Assembly: GCA_938046705.1 (NCBI GenBank)
Contig: CALIWP010000359.1
Location: 1-6,796, forward strand
Length of the DNA stretch: 6,796 bases
DNA from: an uncultured Campylobacter sp.
Lineage (GTDB): Bacteria > Campylobacterota > Campylobacteria > Campylobacterales > Campylobacteraceae
Reading direction: 5' to 3'
Within the stretch, counting starts at the first letter, position 1; the number at the start of each line of letters is the position of its first letter. Under the pieces are notes generated by a model. The model saw nothing but the letters and a program-made list of their open reading frames with translations. It was not told the origin of the DNA and made no database searches. Both the position numbers and the translations under genes were made by a program. Shown here in pieces: positions 1-5,446 of this stretch.

Positions 1-1042
1 CCACATAAACCGCAAAAACAAACCCCATCGCTACCGCCCACGGAGCCGCTGCCGTTATGGCGCTAGGAGAGCTAGCGAGCAAGAAGTTATGCGCTACGGC
101 CGCACCTGCCGCCATACCGATGACAAATATAACCGAGCTTAGATTGCCCGTGCCCATTTGCACGAGATGCTTGCCCGGGCAGCCTTCGCTCAGGCTAAAG
201 CAAAGCCCTGCTAGCGTCATGCTAAGGAAGTTCCAAACCACGTCGTTGTGCGCGATAGGCTGGCCTTCAAAGCCGAATTTATACTGCCCGAGCGCCAAAT
301 TTACAATGCTGGCAAAAACGACGATACTGATGATCCCAGTAAACATCGAGAAATCCCCTTTAAAAAGCCTACCAAACGCCCCTACGCTACAAAATTTGCT
401 TTTGTGCATTAGCGCGCCCACGACGATACTAAATCCAAGCGAGATCAGGATCGGAGCGTGCATGGAGCCGGGGCCCTTTGCAGAGCTAAAAAGCGCGCCG
501 TTTTCGCCGAGCTTTAGCCCAAACGCAAGCGCAGCAAGCAGCAAAATACCGATAACCGTCGGCAAAACGCCTATCGCGGCCTGAGTTTTAGTCTCGTGCG
601 TGAGGCCGTAGCCGAGCTTTTTGAAAAATACGCCCGCACACACGCCCGCAAAAATACCGACGACTCCTGCAATCGCCGTCATATCGCCACCGCCAAGACG
701 CAAAAACGCCCTCCACGGGCAGCCCAAAAACACGAGGCAGCCAATCATCGCGAAAAGTCCGAGAAAAAAGCGCACGAAAGGCGACGAACCCGTGGTAGCG
801 CTAAACTCCTTCGTCCAAAGCACGCTAGCTAAAAAGCCGCCCAAAATAAGCCCGATGATCTCCGGGCGCACGTACTGCACGACTCCGGCGCGGTGAAAGC
901 CCAGCGCCCCCGCCGTATCGCGTAAAAAGCAAGCCGCGCAAACGCCCATGTTGCCGGGGTTGCCAAAATACACGAGCAGTGCACCCAGAGCGCCGAGCGC
1001 CGCACCTGAAACGATAAACCATTTTGAATTTGAAAAATTCAT
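1..1042 (-). CDS. yedE: YedE/FdhT-family selenium transporter, C-terminus beyond left edge
   Basis: This is an integral inner-membrane protein of the YeeE/YedE family, in the branch linked to selenium metabolism. In C. jejuni the related FdhT, with its TusA-like partner FdhU, is needed for selenium-dependent formate dehydrogenase. The 347 visible codons read without a stop off the left edge. I translated the strand by hand: residues 28-42 read NPGNMGVCAACFLRD, followed by AGALGFH at 44-50, a hallmark of the selenium-type proteins. There are about nine or ten hydrophobic segments. Cysteine motifs occur in pairs: VCAAC (34-38) and GCPWR (107-111) in the first half, KFCS (216-219) and EGCPGK (286-291) in the second, consistent with the family's internal duplication. 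The ATG at 1042 is preceded by AAAGGA with a 6-nt spacer (1049-1054), which fixes the start. A yedF/fdhU gene would be expected just downstream, outside the window. The transported form of selenium is inferred from the family, not visible here. Confidence 0.94.
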   Translation of the reverse strand, partial: MNFSNSKWFIVSGAALGALGALLVYFGNPGNMGVCAACFLRDTAGALGFHRAGVVQYVRPEIIGLILGGFLASVLWTKEFSATTGSSPFVRFFLGLFAMIGCLVFLGCPWRAFLRLGGGDMTAIAGVVGIFAGVCAGVFFKKLGYGLTHETKTQAAIGVLPTVIGILLLAALAFGLKLGENGALFSSAKGPGSMHAPILISLGFSIVVGALMHKSKFCSVGAFGRLFKGDFSMFTGIISIVVFASIVNLALGQYKFGFEGQPIAHNDVVWNFLSMTLAGLCFSLSEGCPGKHLVQMGTGNLSSVIFVIGMAAGAAVAHNFLLASSPSAITAAAPWAVAMGFVFAVYV

Positions 1043-1088
1043 GAAGTGTCCTTTGAAAAGGTAAAATCGACCCGATTTCTTAGGCTGT

Positions 1089-1094
1089 ATTTTA
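1089..1094 (-). promoter_or_regulatory. Candidate -10 box for yedE
   Basis: On the minus strand this hexamer reads TAAAAT, five of six matches to TATAAT, and would give a leader of roughly 40 nt before the yedE start. T-rich stretches lie immediately upstream (about 1095-1118), a pattern typical of Campylobacter sigma-70 promoters, which need no clear -35 box. A second possible -10, TATATT, lies farther upstream at 1154-1159. The choice between them is not settled. Confidence 0.4.
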
Positions 1095-1138
1095 CTGATG
1101 TTAAAATAAAAAATTAATAAAATTTGCTTGCGATTTAA

Positions 1139-1148
1139 TCAAATTTGA
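1139..1148. repeat. TCAAATTTGA palindrome, copy 1
   Basis: A perfect 10-bp palindrome in the yedE upstream region, one of four exact intergenic copies seen in the window (others at 1360-1369, 4015-4024 and 4090-4099). None was noticed inside the genes. Confidence 0.5.
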
Positions 1149-1159
1149 AAGGGAATATA

Positions 1160-1184
1160 AAATTTAACTTAAGCAGTTAAATTT
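1160..1184. repeat. 9-bp inverted repeat upstream of yedE
   Basis: AAATTTAAC (1160-1168) and GTTAAATTT (1176-1184) are perfect inverted copies around a 7-nt centre. The right arm with its flank, GTTAAATTTACA (1176-1187), recurs exactly as a direct repeat at 1219-1230. The inverted repeat adjoins the alternative yedE -10 (TATATT, 1154-1159), so it would sit in the right place for an operator. The region is very AT-rich, so chance is a real alternative. No known regulator consensus was recognised. Confidence 0.35.
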
Positions 1185-1293
1185 ACATAAATATTAAACG
1201 TGTTTAAAATTTGTAGATGTTAAATTTACAGCCGTGTAGACAGCTCAAAATATGCCAAAAACAACCACAAAAAGCAGCTATTGCTTTGATTGT

Positions 1294-1347
1294 AAAAAAG
1301 GACGGCCAAATTTAGCCGGCTTTACCGCGCTAGCGTGCCGTCCCCTT
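1294..1347 (-). terminator. Intrinsic terminator after yqiK
   Basis: Read on the minus strand, GGACGGC (1343-1337) pairs perfectly with GCCGTCC (1306-1300), followed at once by six T residues (1299-1294). The loop contains a second helix: AGC-CGG (1314-1319) can pair with CCG and GCT (1325-1331) across a one-base bulge. The G residues just before the stem (1344-1345) can extend it by G-U pairs with the T tract. It lies about 30 nt after the yqiK stop, the right place and direction to end the telA-yqiJ-yqiK transcript before yedE. Confidence 0.78.
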
Positions 1348-1359
1348 ACACAACTTTAA

Positions 1360-1369
1360 TCAAATTTGA
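1360..1369. repeat. TCAAATTTGA palindrome, copy 2
   Basis: An exact copy of the 10-bp palindrome, lying just 8 nt past the yqiK stop codon and before the terminator hairpin, so it is transcribed as part of the yqiK 3' end. Confidence 0.5.
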
Positions 1370-1377
1370 GGCTAGAT

Positions 1378-3333
1378 TTACTTTTTCTTGCCGTCTTTTT
1401 GTTCGCTTGTAGCATTAAATTTCTCAGTCTCTTTTGCGCTAAAATTTGACGTGTCTTTAGCTTTTTCGCAACCGTCTAGCAGGGGCGAGGCGATATTTTG
1501 TATCCCGCCGTTTAGATCGATGCCGACTTGTTTCATTAGATCGTCGATTATCGGTGCATTTACTTTGTAGTTTAGAGACGCATTTACGATTTGATCGGAG
1601 AGAGACGCACCCGCGTTGCTAACGCCGCCGTTAGCATTCAAGCCGGCGCCGCCCTGATTTGCGCCGCCCATGCCCGCCATTTGCACGATTTTGATAGAGT
1701 CGATTTTCTCTGCGGGTTTTACGACCTGGGCGATTATTTGCGGCATAAACTCGATCAAGGCGAGCTTAAATCTATTTTCCAAAATCGCCGCCGAGACGAT
1801 GTTTTCGGCGTTATTTATCTCGGTTTTACCCTTAGCCTCGACCTCGTAGTTTAGCCTGTTGGCTTCAGCCGTTATCTTTATGGCTTCGGCTTCTGCGGTA
1901 GCTTTGATCTTTAGCGCTTCACTTGTGCCCATCGCTTTGATTTTAGCGGCTTCGGCTAGGTTTTCCTCGGCCTCTTTTTCAGCCTTTGCGGCGACGGTTT
2001 TTTCGATAGATAGCTGCTCGGCGTCTTGCTGTGCTTCGATTAGAGCTAGCTTTTTGATACGTTCGGCTTGTTCTATTTCGGAGGCGGTTTTGATCTTTTC
2101 CAGCGACGCGGCTTCTAGCGCCTTTTTCTCGTTGGCTAGGGTTTTAGCCACGGCTTCTTCTTCGACTTTTTTAGCGATTTCGATATTTTTGCTCTGATTT
2201 GCCAGCTCAATGACTTTTTCCTTTTCTATCTCGGCTTCTTTGACAACTCTGGCCTTTTGCACCTCCACCGTTTCTATGGTTTTGGCCTTTTCGATTTCAG
2301 CCTGTTCGATGGCTTTGTGAGCGGCGATCCTGACCTCTTCAACTTCTTGATTTTTCTTGGCTATCTCGATGTTTTTGTTTTGAGTGGCGATTTCGAGAGC
2401 TTTTTCCTTTTCGATCTCGGTTTCTTTGATAGCCTTTGCTTTGTTTATCTGCGCTTCTTCGATAGCTTTGTTCGCGACGATCTTAGCTTCTTCGGCCTCT
2501 TTTCGCCTACTTTCGGCCTCTTTTGCCCTTAGCGCTTCTTGTTCTGCTTGAAAATTTGCTATCTTGGTTTGTTGCGTGGCTTCAGCCTCGGCTTGTTTTC
2601 TTTGGATTTCAAATTTCTCCGACTGTGTTTCGTAGTTTTTCTGCGCGATTTGCACCTCGGTCGAGCGCTCGATATCGTTTCGTAGCTTTTTGCGCTCCTC
2701 GATAGTTTGGGTTAGGCTTGTTAAACCTTCTGCGTCAAAAGCGTTGTTTTCGTTAAAAAACTCTTTTGCCGTTTGATCTAGCGACGTGAGAGAGACGGAC
2801 TCTAGCTGAAGGCCATTTTTAGATAGATCAGCTTCGATAGCATTTTTGACCTGAGAGCTAAATTCATCTCTTTTCTCGTGCAGTTCCTTCATCTCCATCG
2901 AGCTTGCCACCGAGCGGAGCGTAGCGATGAGCTTGCCTTCTATCAGCCCGGTTAGCTCTCTTAGATCGACCGTCTTTTTACCCAGCGTTTGCGCCGCGCG
3001 CGAGATAGACTCTCTATCCTCGCCCACTCTGATATAAAAATCAGCCGTGATATCCACGCGCATCCTATCTTTGGTTATGAAGCTATCACTTTTAGAGCGA
3101 GCTACGGTAACTTTCATCGACTGCATATTTATATCGATATAATCATGCAGTATAGGCAGTATCAGTGCGCCGCCGTCTACGACGACCTTTTCGCCACCAA
3201 ATCCCGTTCGCACGAACGTAAGCTCCTTTGTCGTTTTTCGGTAAAGCCTCGAAAATACGATACCCAAGATAATGATAGAAAAGAGTCCTATGCCGACAAA
3301 TACGGCCAAAGAAGTCATTCCGTCAATGTTCAT
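1378..3333 (-). CDS. yqiK: YqiK-like flotillin (SPFH-domain membrane scaffold)
   Basis: Bacterial flotillins are membrane-anchored scaffolds that form oligomers and are thought to organise membrane microdomains. This 651-residue protein shows the full layout. One N-terminal membrane segment (about 8-30) has a charged end (SRLYRK). An SPFH/band-7 domain (about 38-205) includes FITKDRMRVDITADFYIRV (85-103) and ELTGLIEGKL (126-135). A very long Ala/Glu/Lys coiled coil follows (about 210-515), then the flotillin C-terminal signature FMPQIIAQVVKPAEKIDSIK (529-548) and IVQMAGMGG. After a Gly/Asn-rich linker (about 554-575) comes a conserved-looking segment ending NAPIIDDLMKQVGIDL (592-607) and a Lys-rich tail. 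It is about 100 residues longer than E. coli YqiK (about 553), mostly through coiled coil and tail. AAGGAG (3340-3345) lies 6 nt before the ATG. The yqiJ-like gene sits 21 bp upstream, as in the E. coli yqiJ-yqiK pair. The exact cellular role is not established; YqiK itself is inferred over other flotillins from the partner gene and the C-terminal segment. Confidence 0.92.
   Translation of the reverse strand: MNIDGMTSLAVFVGIGLFSIIILGIVFSRLYRKTTKELTFVRTGFGGEKVVVDGGALILPILHDYIDINMQSMKVTVARSKSDSFITKDRMRVDITADFYIRVGEDRESISRAAQTLGKKTVDLRELTGLIEGKLIATLRSVASSMEMKELHEKRDEFSSQVKNAIEADLSKNGLQLESVSLTSLDQTAKEFFNENNAFDAEGLTSLTQTIEERKKLRNDIERSTEVQIAQKNYETQSEKFEIQRKQAEAEATQQTKIANFQAEQEALRAKEAESRRKEAEEAKIVANKAIEEAQINKAKAIKETEIEKEKALEIATQNKNIEIAKKNQEVEEVRIAAHKAIEQAEIEKAKTIETVEVQKARVVKEAEIEKEKVIELANQSKNIEIAKKVEEEAVAKTLANEKKALEAASLEKIKTASEIEQAERIKKLALIEAQQDAEQLSIEKTVAAKAEKEAEENLAEAAKIKAMGTSEALKIKATAEAEAIKITAEANRLNYEVEAKGKTEINNAENIVSAAILENRFKLALIEFMPQIIAQVVKPAEKIDSIKIVQMAGMGGANQGGAGLNANGGVSNAGASLSDQIVNASLNYKVNAPIIDDLMKQVGIDLNGGIQNIASPLLDGCEKAKDTSNFSAKETEKFNATSEQKDGKKK
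2149..2466 (-). repeat. Hendecad (11-residue) repeats within yqiK coiled coil
   Basis: Residues 290-395 of the flotillin fall into successive 11-residue units: AIEEAQINKAK (290-300), AIKETEIEKEK (301-311), ALEIATQNKNI (312-322), EIAKKNQEVEE (323-333), a 7-residue spacer VRIAAHK, then AIEQAEIEKAK (341-351), TIETVEVQKAR (352-362), VVKEAEIEKEK (363-373), VIELANQSKNI (374-384) and EIAKKVEEEAV (385-395). The block AIxxAxIxKAK ... SKNIEIAKK is present twice, the second copy having one additional unit, so the region arose by tandem duplication. Similarity is clearer in protein than in DNA, suggesting an old duplication. Confidence 0.75.
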
Positions 3334-3354
3334 ACTATTCTCCTTAGATTAAAT

Positions 3355-3975
3355 TTACTGTTTTTTCTTGATGTAAAAGTTATTTTTTTCGACTCTAACT
3401 ATAAGCGCGATATCGCCTTTTACAAGCTCTTTTTCATCGGCAGCCCTTGCAAAAACGAAACGTTCTTTTCCGTTTTTATCCGCAACCTTAACGTCGCCGC
3501 CTTGCTCTTTGGTTATTTTATAGTCCTTTACTTCGCATTCGCAGCCAAGAAGCTCCTTTTTACTAAACGCAGCGCTTTGCACTTGAGGCAGGTATTTTGC
3601 CGCGAGCAGACTAACCCATCTAGTCCATGTCAAAGCGATAAAAAACGAAACTACAGCGATAGCTGCACTGATGTGCCACGCAGGCACCGCAAATCCATAA
3701 AAAACGCTAACGATAAAAAGCCCACACACTCCGAAGCTCATAAGCAAAATCCCGTAAAAAATCGTACTCGGCACGCCACCTTTATTTGCCCAAGCTAACA
3801 GCTCGGCGCCGGGCGCATCTATGCCGTCCGTTCCGTCAAATAGCCCGTTTATCGGCTCAAGTACTGAAAATCCGGTCATCATCAAAATAATCTCAAGCAA
3901 GGCAAAAACTACAACGATAACCAGCGGAACGGAAAATATGAGATTATTGCCAAGAAGCGTTAAAAATTGATCCAT
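3355..3975 (-). CDS. yqiJ: YqiJ-like membrane protein with C-terminal OB-fold domain
   Basis: This 206-residue protein has three hydrophobic segments (about 13-34, 72-93 and 97-118) and a soluble C-terminal part (about 136-204) rich in beta strands. The plan matches YqiJ and the wider NfeD group, whose OB-fold-like tails work with SPFH partners encoded next to them. Visible tail features are GCECEVKDYKI (144-154), GKERFVFARA (169-178) and the closing strand pair GDIALIVRVEKNNFYI (187-202). The segment between the first two helices (about 36-70) has the acidic, Gly/Pro-rich loop of these proteins. It is about the length of E. coli YqiJ (about 209). AAAAAGG lies 6 nt before the ATG. It ends 21 bp before yqiK, so the two are almost certainly cotranscribed. 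It likely acts as the flotillin's membrane partner. Sequence identity to YqiJ is remote, and the call rests on architecture and context. Confidence 0.85.
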   Translation of the reverse strand: MDQFLTLLGNNLIFSVPLVIVVVFALLEIILMMTGFSVLEPINGLFDGTDGIDAPGAELLAWANKGGVPSTIFYGILLMSFGVCGLFIVSVFYGFAVPAWHISAAIAVVSFFIALTWTRWVSLLAAKYLPQVQSAAFSKKELLGCECEVKDYKITKEQGGDVKVADKNGKERFVFARAADEKELVKGDIALIVRVEKNNFYIKKKQ

Positions 3976-4014
3976 CTTTTACCTTTTTGTTTTTAAATTT
4001 TGCCGTTTTCAAAA

Positions 4015-4099
4015 TCAAATTTGAACGGGGATTTACTCGCTAGATGCAAATTTGACGCCGCTAGAAAACCAAAACTCGTCGCGCTTTAGTCAAATTTGA
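4015..4099. repeat. TCAAATTTGA palindromes in telA-yqiJ spacer (copies 3 and 4)
   Basis: The 139-bp spacer between telA and yqiJ (3976-4114) holds two exact TCAAATTTGA palindromes (4015-4024 and 4090-4099) and a third with one mismatch, GCAAATTTGA (4046-4055). They are spaced 31, 44 and 75 bp apart. No convincing TATAAT-like box or terminator hairpin was found in the spacer on the minus strand, so telA and yqiJ may still share a transcript. The repeats could be regulator sites or a genome-wide intergenic word. Confidence 0.5.
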
Positions 4100-4114
4100 C
4101 CCCCACTCAACTCC

Positions 4115-5182
4115 CTACTCTATACTATACACGTCGCTTTGCTCGATCTTTTCTAGCTTATTTACCTTGCTTTCCAGCGTCTTACTCATCTGCGCGATTT
4201 TAGCGATATTTTCTTTCATCTTAGGTAGTGCCTCGTTTTTGAAATTTTCTATCTTATCTAGCGAATCTATCATCAAATTTATCGCTTTTTCAAGGCTCTC
4301 ATTATCTAGCGCGCCGCCTGCGACCTTTGCCATCACGTCTGTTGCCGTATCGTTTACGTCCTGCGCGTTTTTTAGGATGACGTCGTTTGCGAGCTTGTCC
4401 ATCTCAGAAACCGCTTTTAACTGCTTTTTGCCTTCTTGCGCTGCGCTTGCGATATAGACGTTGGTTTTTAGCGCCGTGATGCTAGTTGTGATCGTGTTTT
4501 GCGTGGCGAAACTTAAAAGTGAGTTATTGTGCTTGATAGTAGCGTAGTTTGCGAGGCTTTGCTGCATCACGACTAGCACTTGACGCAAATTTTGCAGATG
4601 CATACGGATGTAAAATAGCGCCTCTTCGAGAAGAAATTTTTTCTGCTCTTCATCCGTTTGATTTGCTGCTAAATTTTCGATGAGCTCGTCGGTTTTGCTT
4701 AAAATTTCTATCTTGCCTTTTAGGCTTTCGATGATGAGCGAGAGTTCCTTTTGTTTCTCGGAGATTTCGGCGTTTCTAGCTTCTAAAACATTTATGGAGT
4801 GCTTTAAATTTGCCGTGATTTCTTCAAACAAGCTTGACACGCTTTGATATTTGCTAGCCAGCTCGGCGGCTAGGTCTTTACCGAGCAAGAAATTTATAAA
4901 TTTCGCGCCCAGTCCGCTCTCTTTTATCTTATCGCTTGCTTTTATGAGCTCGGCGGAGTACTTTTTGACCGATTTTAGCGACTCGCCGACCGAGCTTCCT
5001 ACGCTTTGGCTCATGCTAAGCAAATCTCCGACCTTCATGTCCATATCGCCGTTTAGCTTTTCAAACTCGCCTAGTTCATCCTTACCAAACGATACGATAA
5101 ATTCTTTGGGATCGGTAAATTCTTTCCTTTTTTCTATGAGTAAGGCGACGACGTCTTGTGGCGTTTTAGCGATTTGATTCAA
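4115..5182 (-). CDS. telA: TelA/KlaA-family toxic anion resistance protein
   Basis: TelA-family proteins are cytosolic, helix-rich proteins first linked to tellurite resistance, with unknown mechanism and often found beside stress or ter genes. This 355-residue protein shows the family core: FLLEEALFYIRMHLQNLRQ (183-201), then the Gln-rich VVMQQSLANYATIKHNN (204-220), then NTITTSITALKTNVYIASAA (229-248), and near the end FKNEALPKMKENI (314-326), each aligning with recalled TelA motifs. An earlier GLGAKFINFLLGK (90-102) matches the family's N-terminal conserved stretch. No signal peptide or membrane segment is seen, and most of the chain is predicted helix. The start is a TTG (5182-5180): AAAGGA (5189-5194) lies 6 nt upstream and the first internal ATG is over 40 codons in, so TTG is well supported. 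It is first in a likely operon with yqiJ and yqiK, which suggests a membrane-stress role more than dedicated tellurite resistance. Confidence 0.9.
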   Translation of the reverse strand: MNQIAKTPQDVVALLIEKRKEFTDPKEFIVSFGKDELGEFEKLNGDMDMKVGDLLSMSQSVGSSVGESLKSVKKYSAELIKASDKIKESGLGAKFINFLLGKDLAAELASKYQSVSSLFEEITANLKHSINVLEARNAEISEKQKELSLIIESLKGKIEILSKTDELIENLAANQTDEEQKKFLLEEALFYIRMHLQNLRQVLVVMQQSLANYATIKHNNSLLSFATQNTITTSITALKTNVYIASAAQEGKKQLKAVSEMDKLANDVILKNAQDVNDTATDVMAKVAGGALDNESLEKAINLMIDSLDKIENFKNEALPKMKENIAKIAQMSKTLESKVNKLEKIEQSDVYSIE

Positions 5183-5211
5183 AGCTTGTCCTTTGCTTAA
5201 ATTTAAGAGCT

Positions 5212-5217
5212 ATTATA
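5212..5217 (-). promoter_or_regulatory. -10 box of the telA-yqiJ-yqiK promoter
   Basis: On the minus strand this is a perfect TATAAT, placed so that transcription would begin about 20-25 nt before the telA TTG start. At a 17-nt spacing the upstream hexamer is TGTAAA (5235-5240), only three of six matches to TTGACA, which is normal for Campylobacter sigma-70 promoters. AT-rich, T-containing DNA continues upstream. Confidence 0.65.
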
Positions 5218-5293
5218 ACTAAATTTGTACGCTTTTTACAGGCTTAATAATAAACTTCTGTGCTTTATTAGCATAATTTACGATTAAATTTAG

Positions 5294-5299
5294 TAAAAT
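5294..5299 (+). promoter_or_regulatory. Candidate -10 box for moeA
   Basis: TAAAAT (five of six matches to TATAAT) preceded by AT-rich DNA. Transcription from it would start near 5306 and give a leader of about 140 nt that includes the whole 5337-5405 hairpin. No better plus-strand -10 was found before the hairpin, but the AT-richness makes the call weak. Confidence 0.35.
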
Positions 5300-5336
5300 C
5301 GGCAGAAATATTCCAGACAGAATAGACGTAGTTTAA

Positions 5337-5405
5337 CTTTAAAATTTTAACCCGTGAGGGCGCGGACTCGTCGTCCGTAACCGAAACGGGTTTAAAATTT
5401 TAAAG
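5337..5405 (+). promoter_or_regulatory. Nested inverted repeat in moeA leader: structured RNA or paired operators
   Basis: The outer arms pair over 19 bp with a single bulged T (5391): CTTTAAAATTTTAA-CCCGT (5337-5355) with ACGGG and TTTAAAATTTTAAAG (5386-5405). Inside, GG (5359-5360) can pair with CC (5381-5382), and CGGAC (5363-5367) with GTCCG (5373-5377) around a UCGUC loop, with unpaired UAA and GAA segments. It ends 41 nt before the moeA ATG and does not cover the ribosome-binding site (AAGGA, 5436-5440). No U tract follows the right arm, so it is not a standard terminator. It is much shorter than the Moco riboswitch as I know it and I cannot match it to that class. Each outer arm is also a self-palindrome (TTTAAAATTTTAAA on the right, 13 of 14 bases on the left), centres 53 bp apart, so a double DNA operator is an alternative. 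Confidence 0.6.
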
Positions 5406-5446
5406 CTTGAAATCCGTCATTTATGGGGAATCAAAAAGGATAAAAA

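Larger units (their letters stand above)
1043..1377. other. 335-bp intergenic region between yedE and yqiK
   Basis: No plausible gene was found on either strand; the left two-thirds are strongly AT-rich with many stops. It carries the yedE ribosome-binding site (1049-1054), candidate yedE promoter(s), a 9-bp inverted repeat with a repeated arm, two copies of the palindrome TCAAATTTGA (1139-1148 and 1360-1369), and the intrinsic terminator that closes the yqiK transcript (1294-1347). Both flanking genes are on the minus strand, so this is a terminator-then-promoter boundary separating two transcription units. Confidence 0.7.

Noticed and set aside
57..896. Several plus-strand open frames across 57-896
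   Set aside because: They are antisense to the well-supported yedE frame, are rich in Pro/Ala/Ser/Lys/Arg as expected for mirror frames, and show no recognisable domain or ribosome-binding site.
825..1022. A 65-codon minus-strand frame overlapping yedE
   Set aside because: It lies out of frame inside the N-terminal part of yedE, which has conserved motifs and a good ribosome-binding site.
1859..2705. Long plus-strand frames opposite the yqiK coiled coil
   Set aside because: Their Ser/Phe/Ala/Leu-rich translations are the mirror of Glu/Lys/Ala coiled-coil codons (GAA read as TTC, GCC as GGC). They mimic membrane proteins but have no independent support.
2989..3798. A 269-codon plus-strand frame
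   Set aside because: It runs antisense across the 5' half of yqiJK, spanning both genes and their spacer. Its translation has no family features, whereas both minus-strand genes have clear domains and ribosome-binding sites.
4167..5177. Plus-strand hydrophobic frames opposite telA
   Set aside because: They are mirror-frame artefacts of a Lys/Glu/Leu/Ser-rich helical protein, and TelA motifs on the minus strand are clear.
5337..5405. moeA leader hairpin as a tRNA, an intrinsic terminator or a Moco riboswitch
   Set aside because: It has no cloverleaf or CCA end, no U tract after the right arm, and is far shorter and simpler than the Moco element as I know it. It was kept only as an unassigned structured or operator element.
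5337..5405. moeA leader repeat as a miniature transposable element
   Set aside because: It has long terminal inverted repeats, but the flanks (GTTTAA on the left, CTTGAA on the right) do not give a convincing target-site duplication and no second copy is present in the window.
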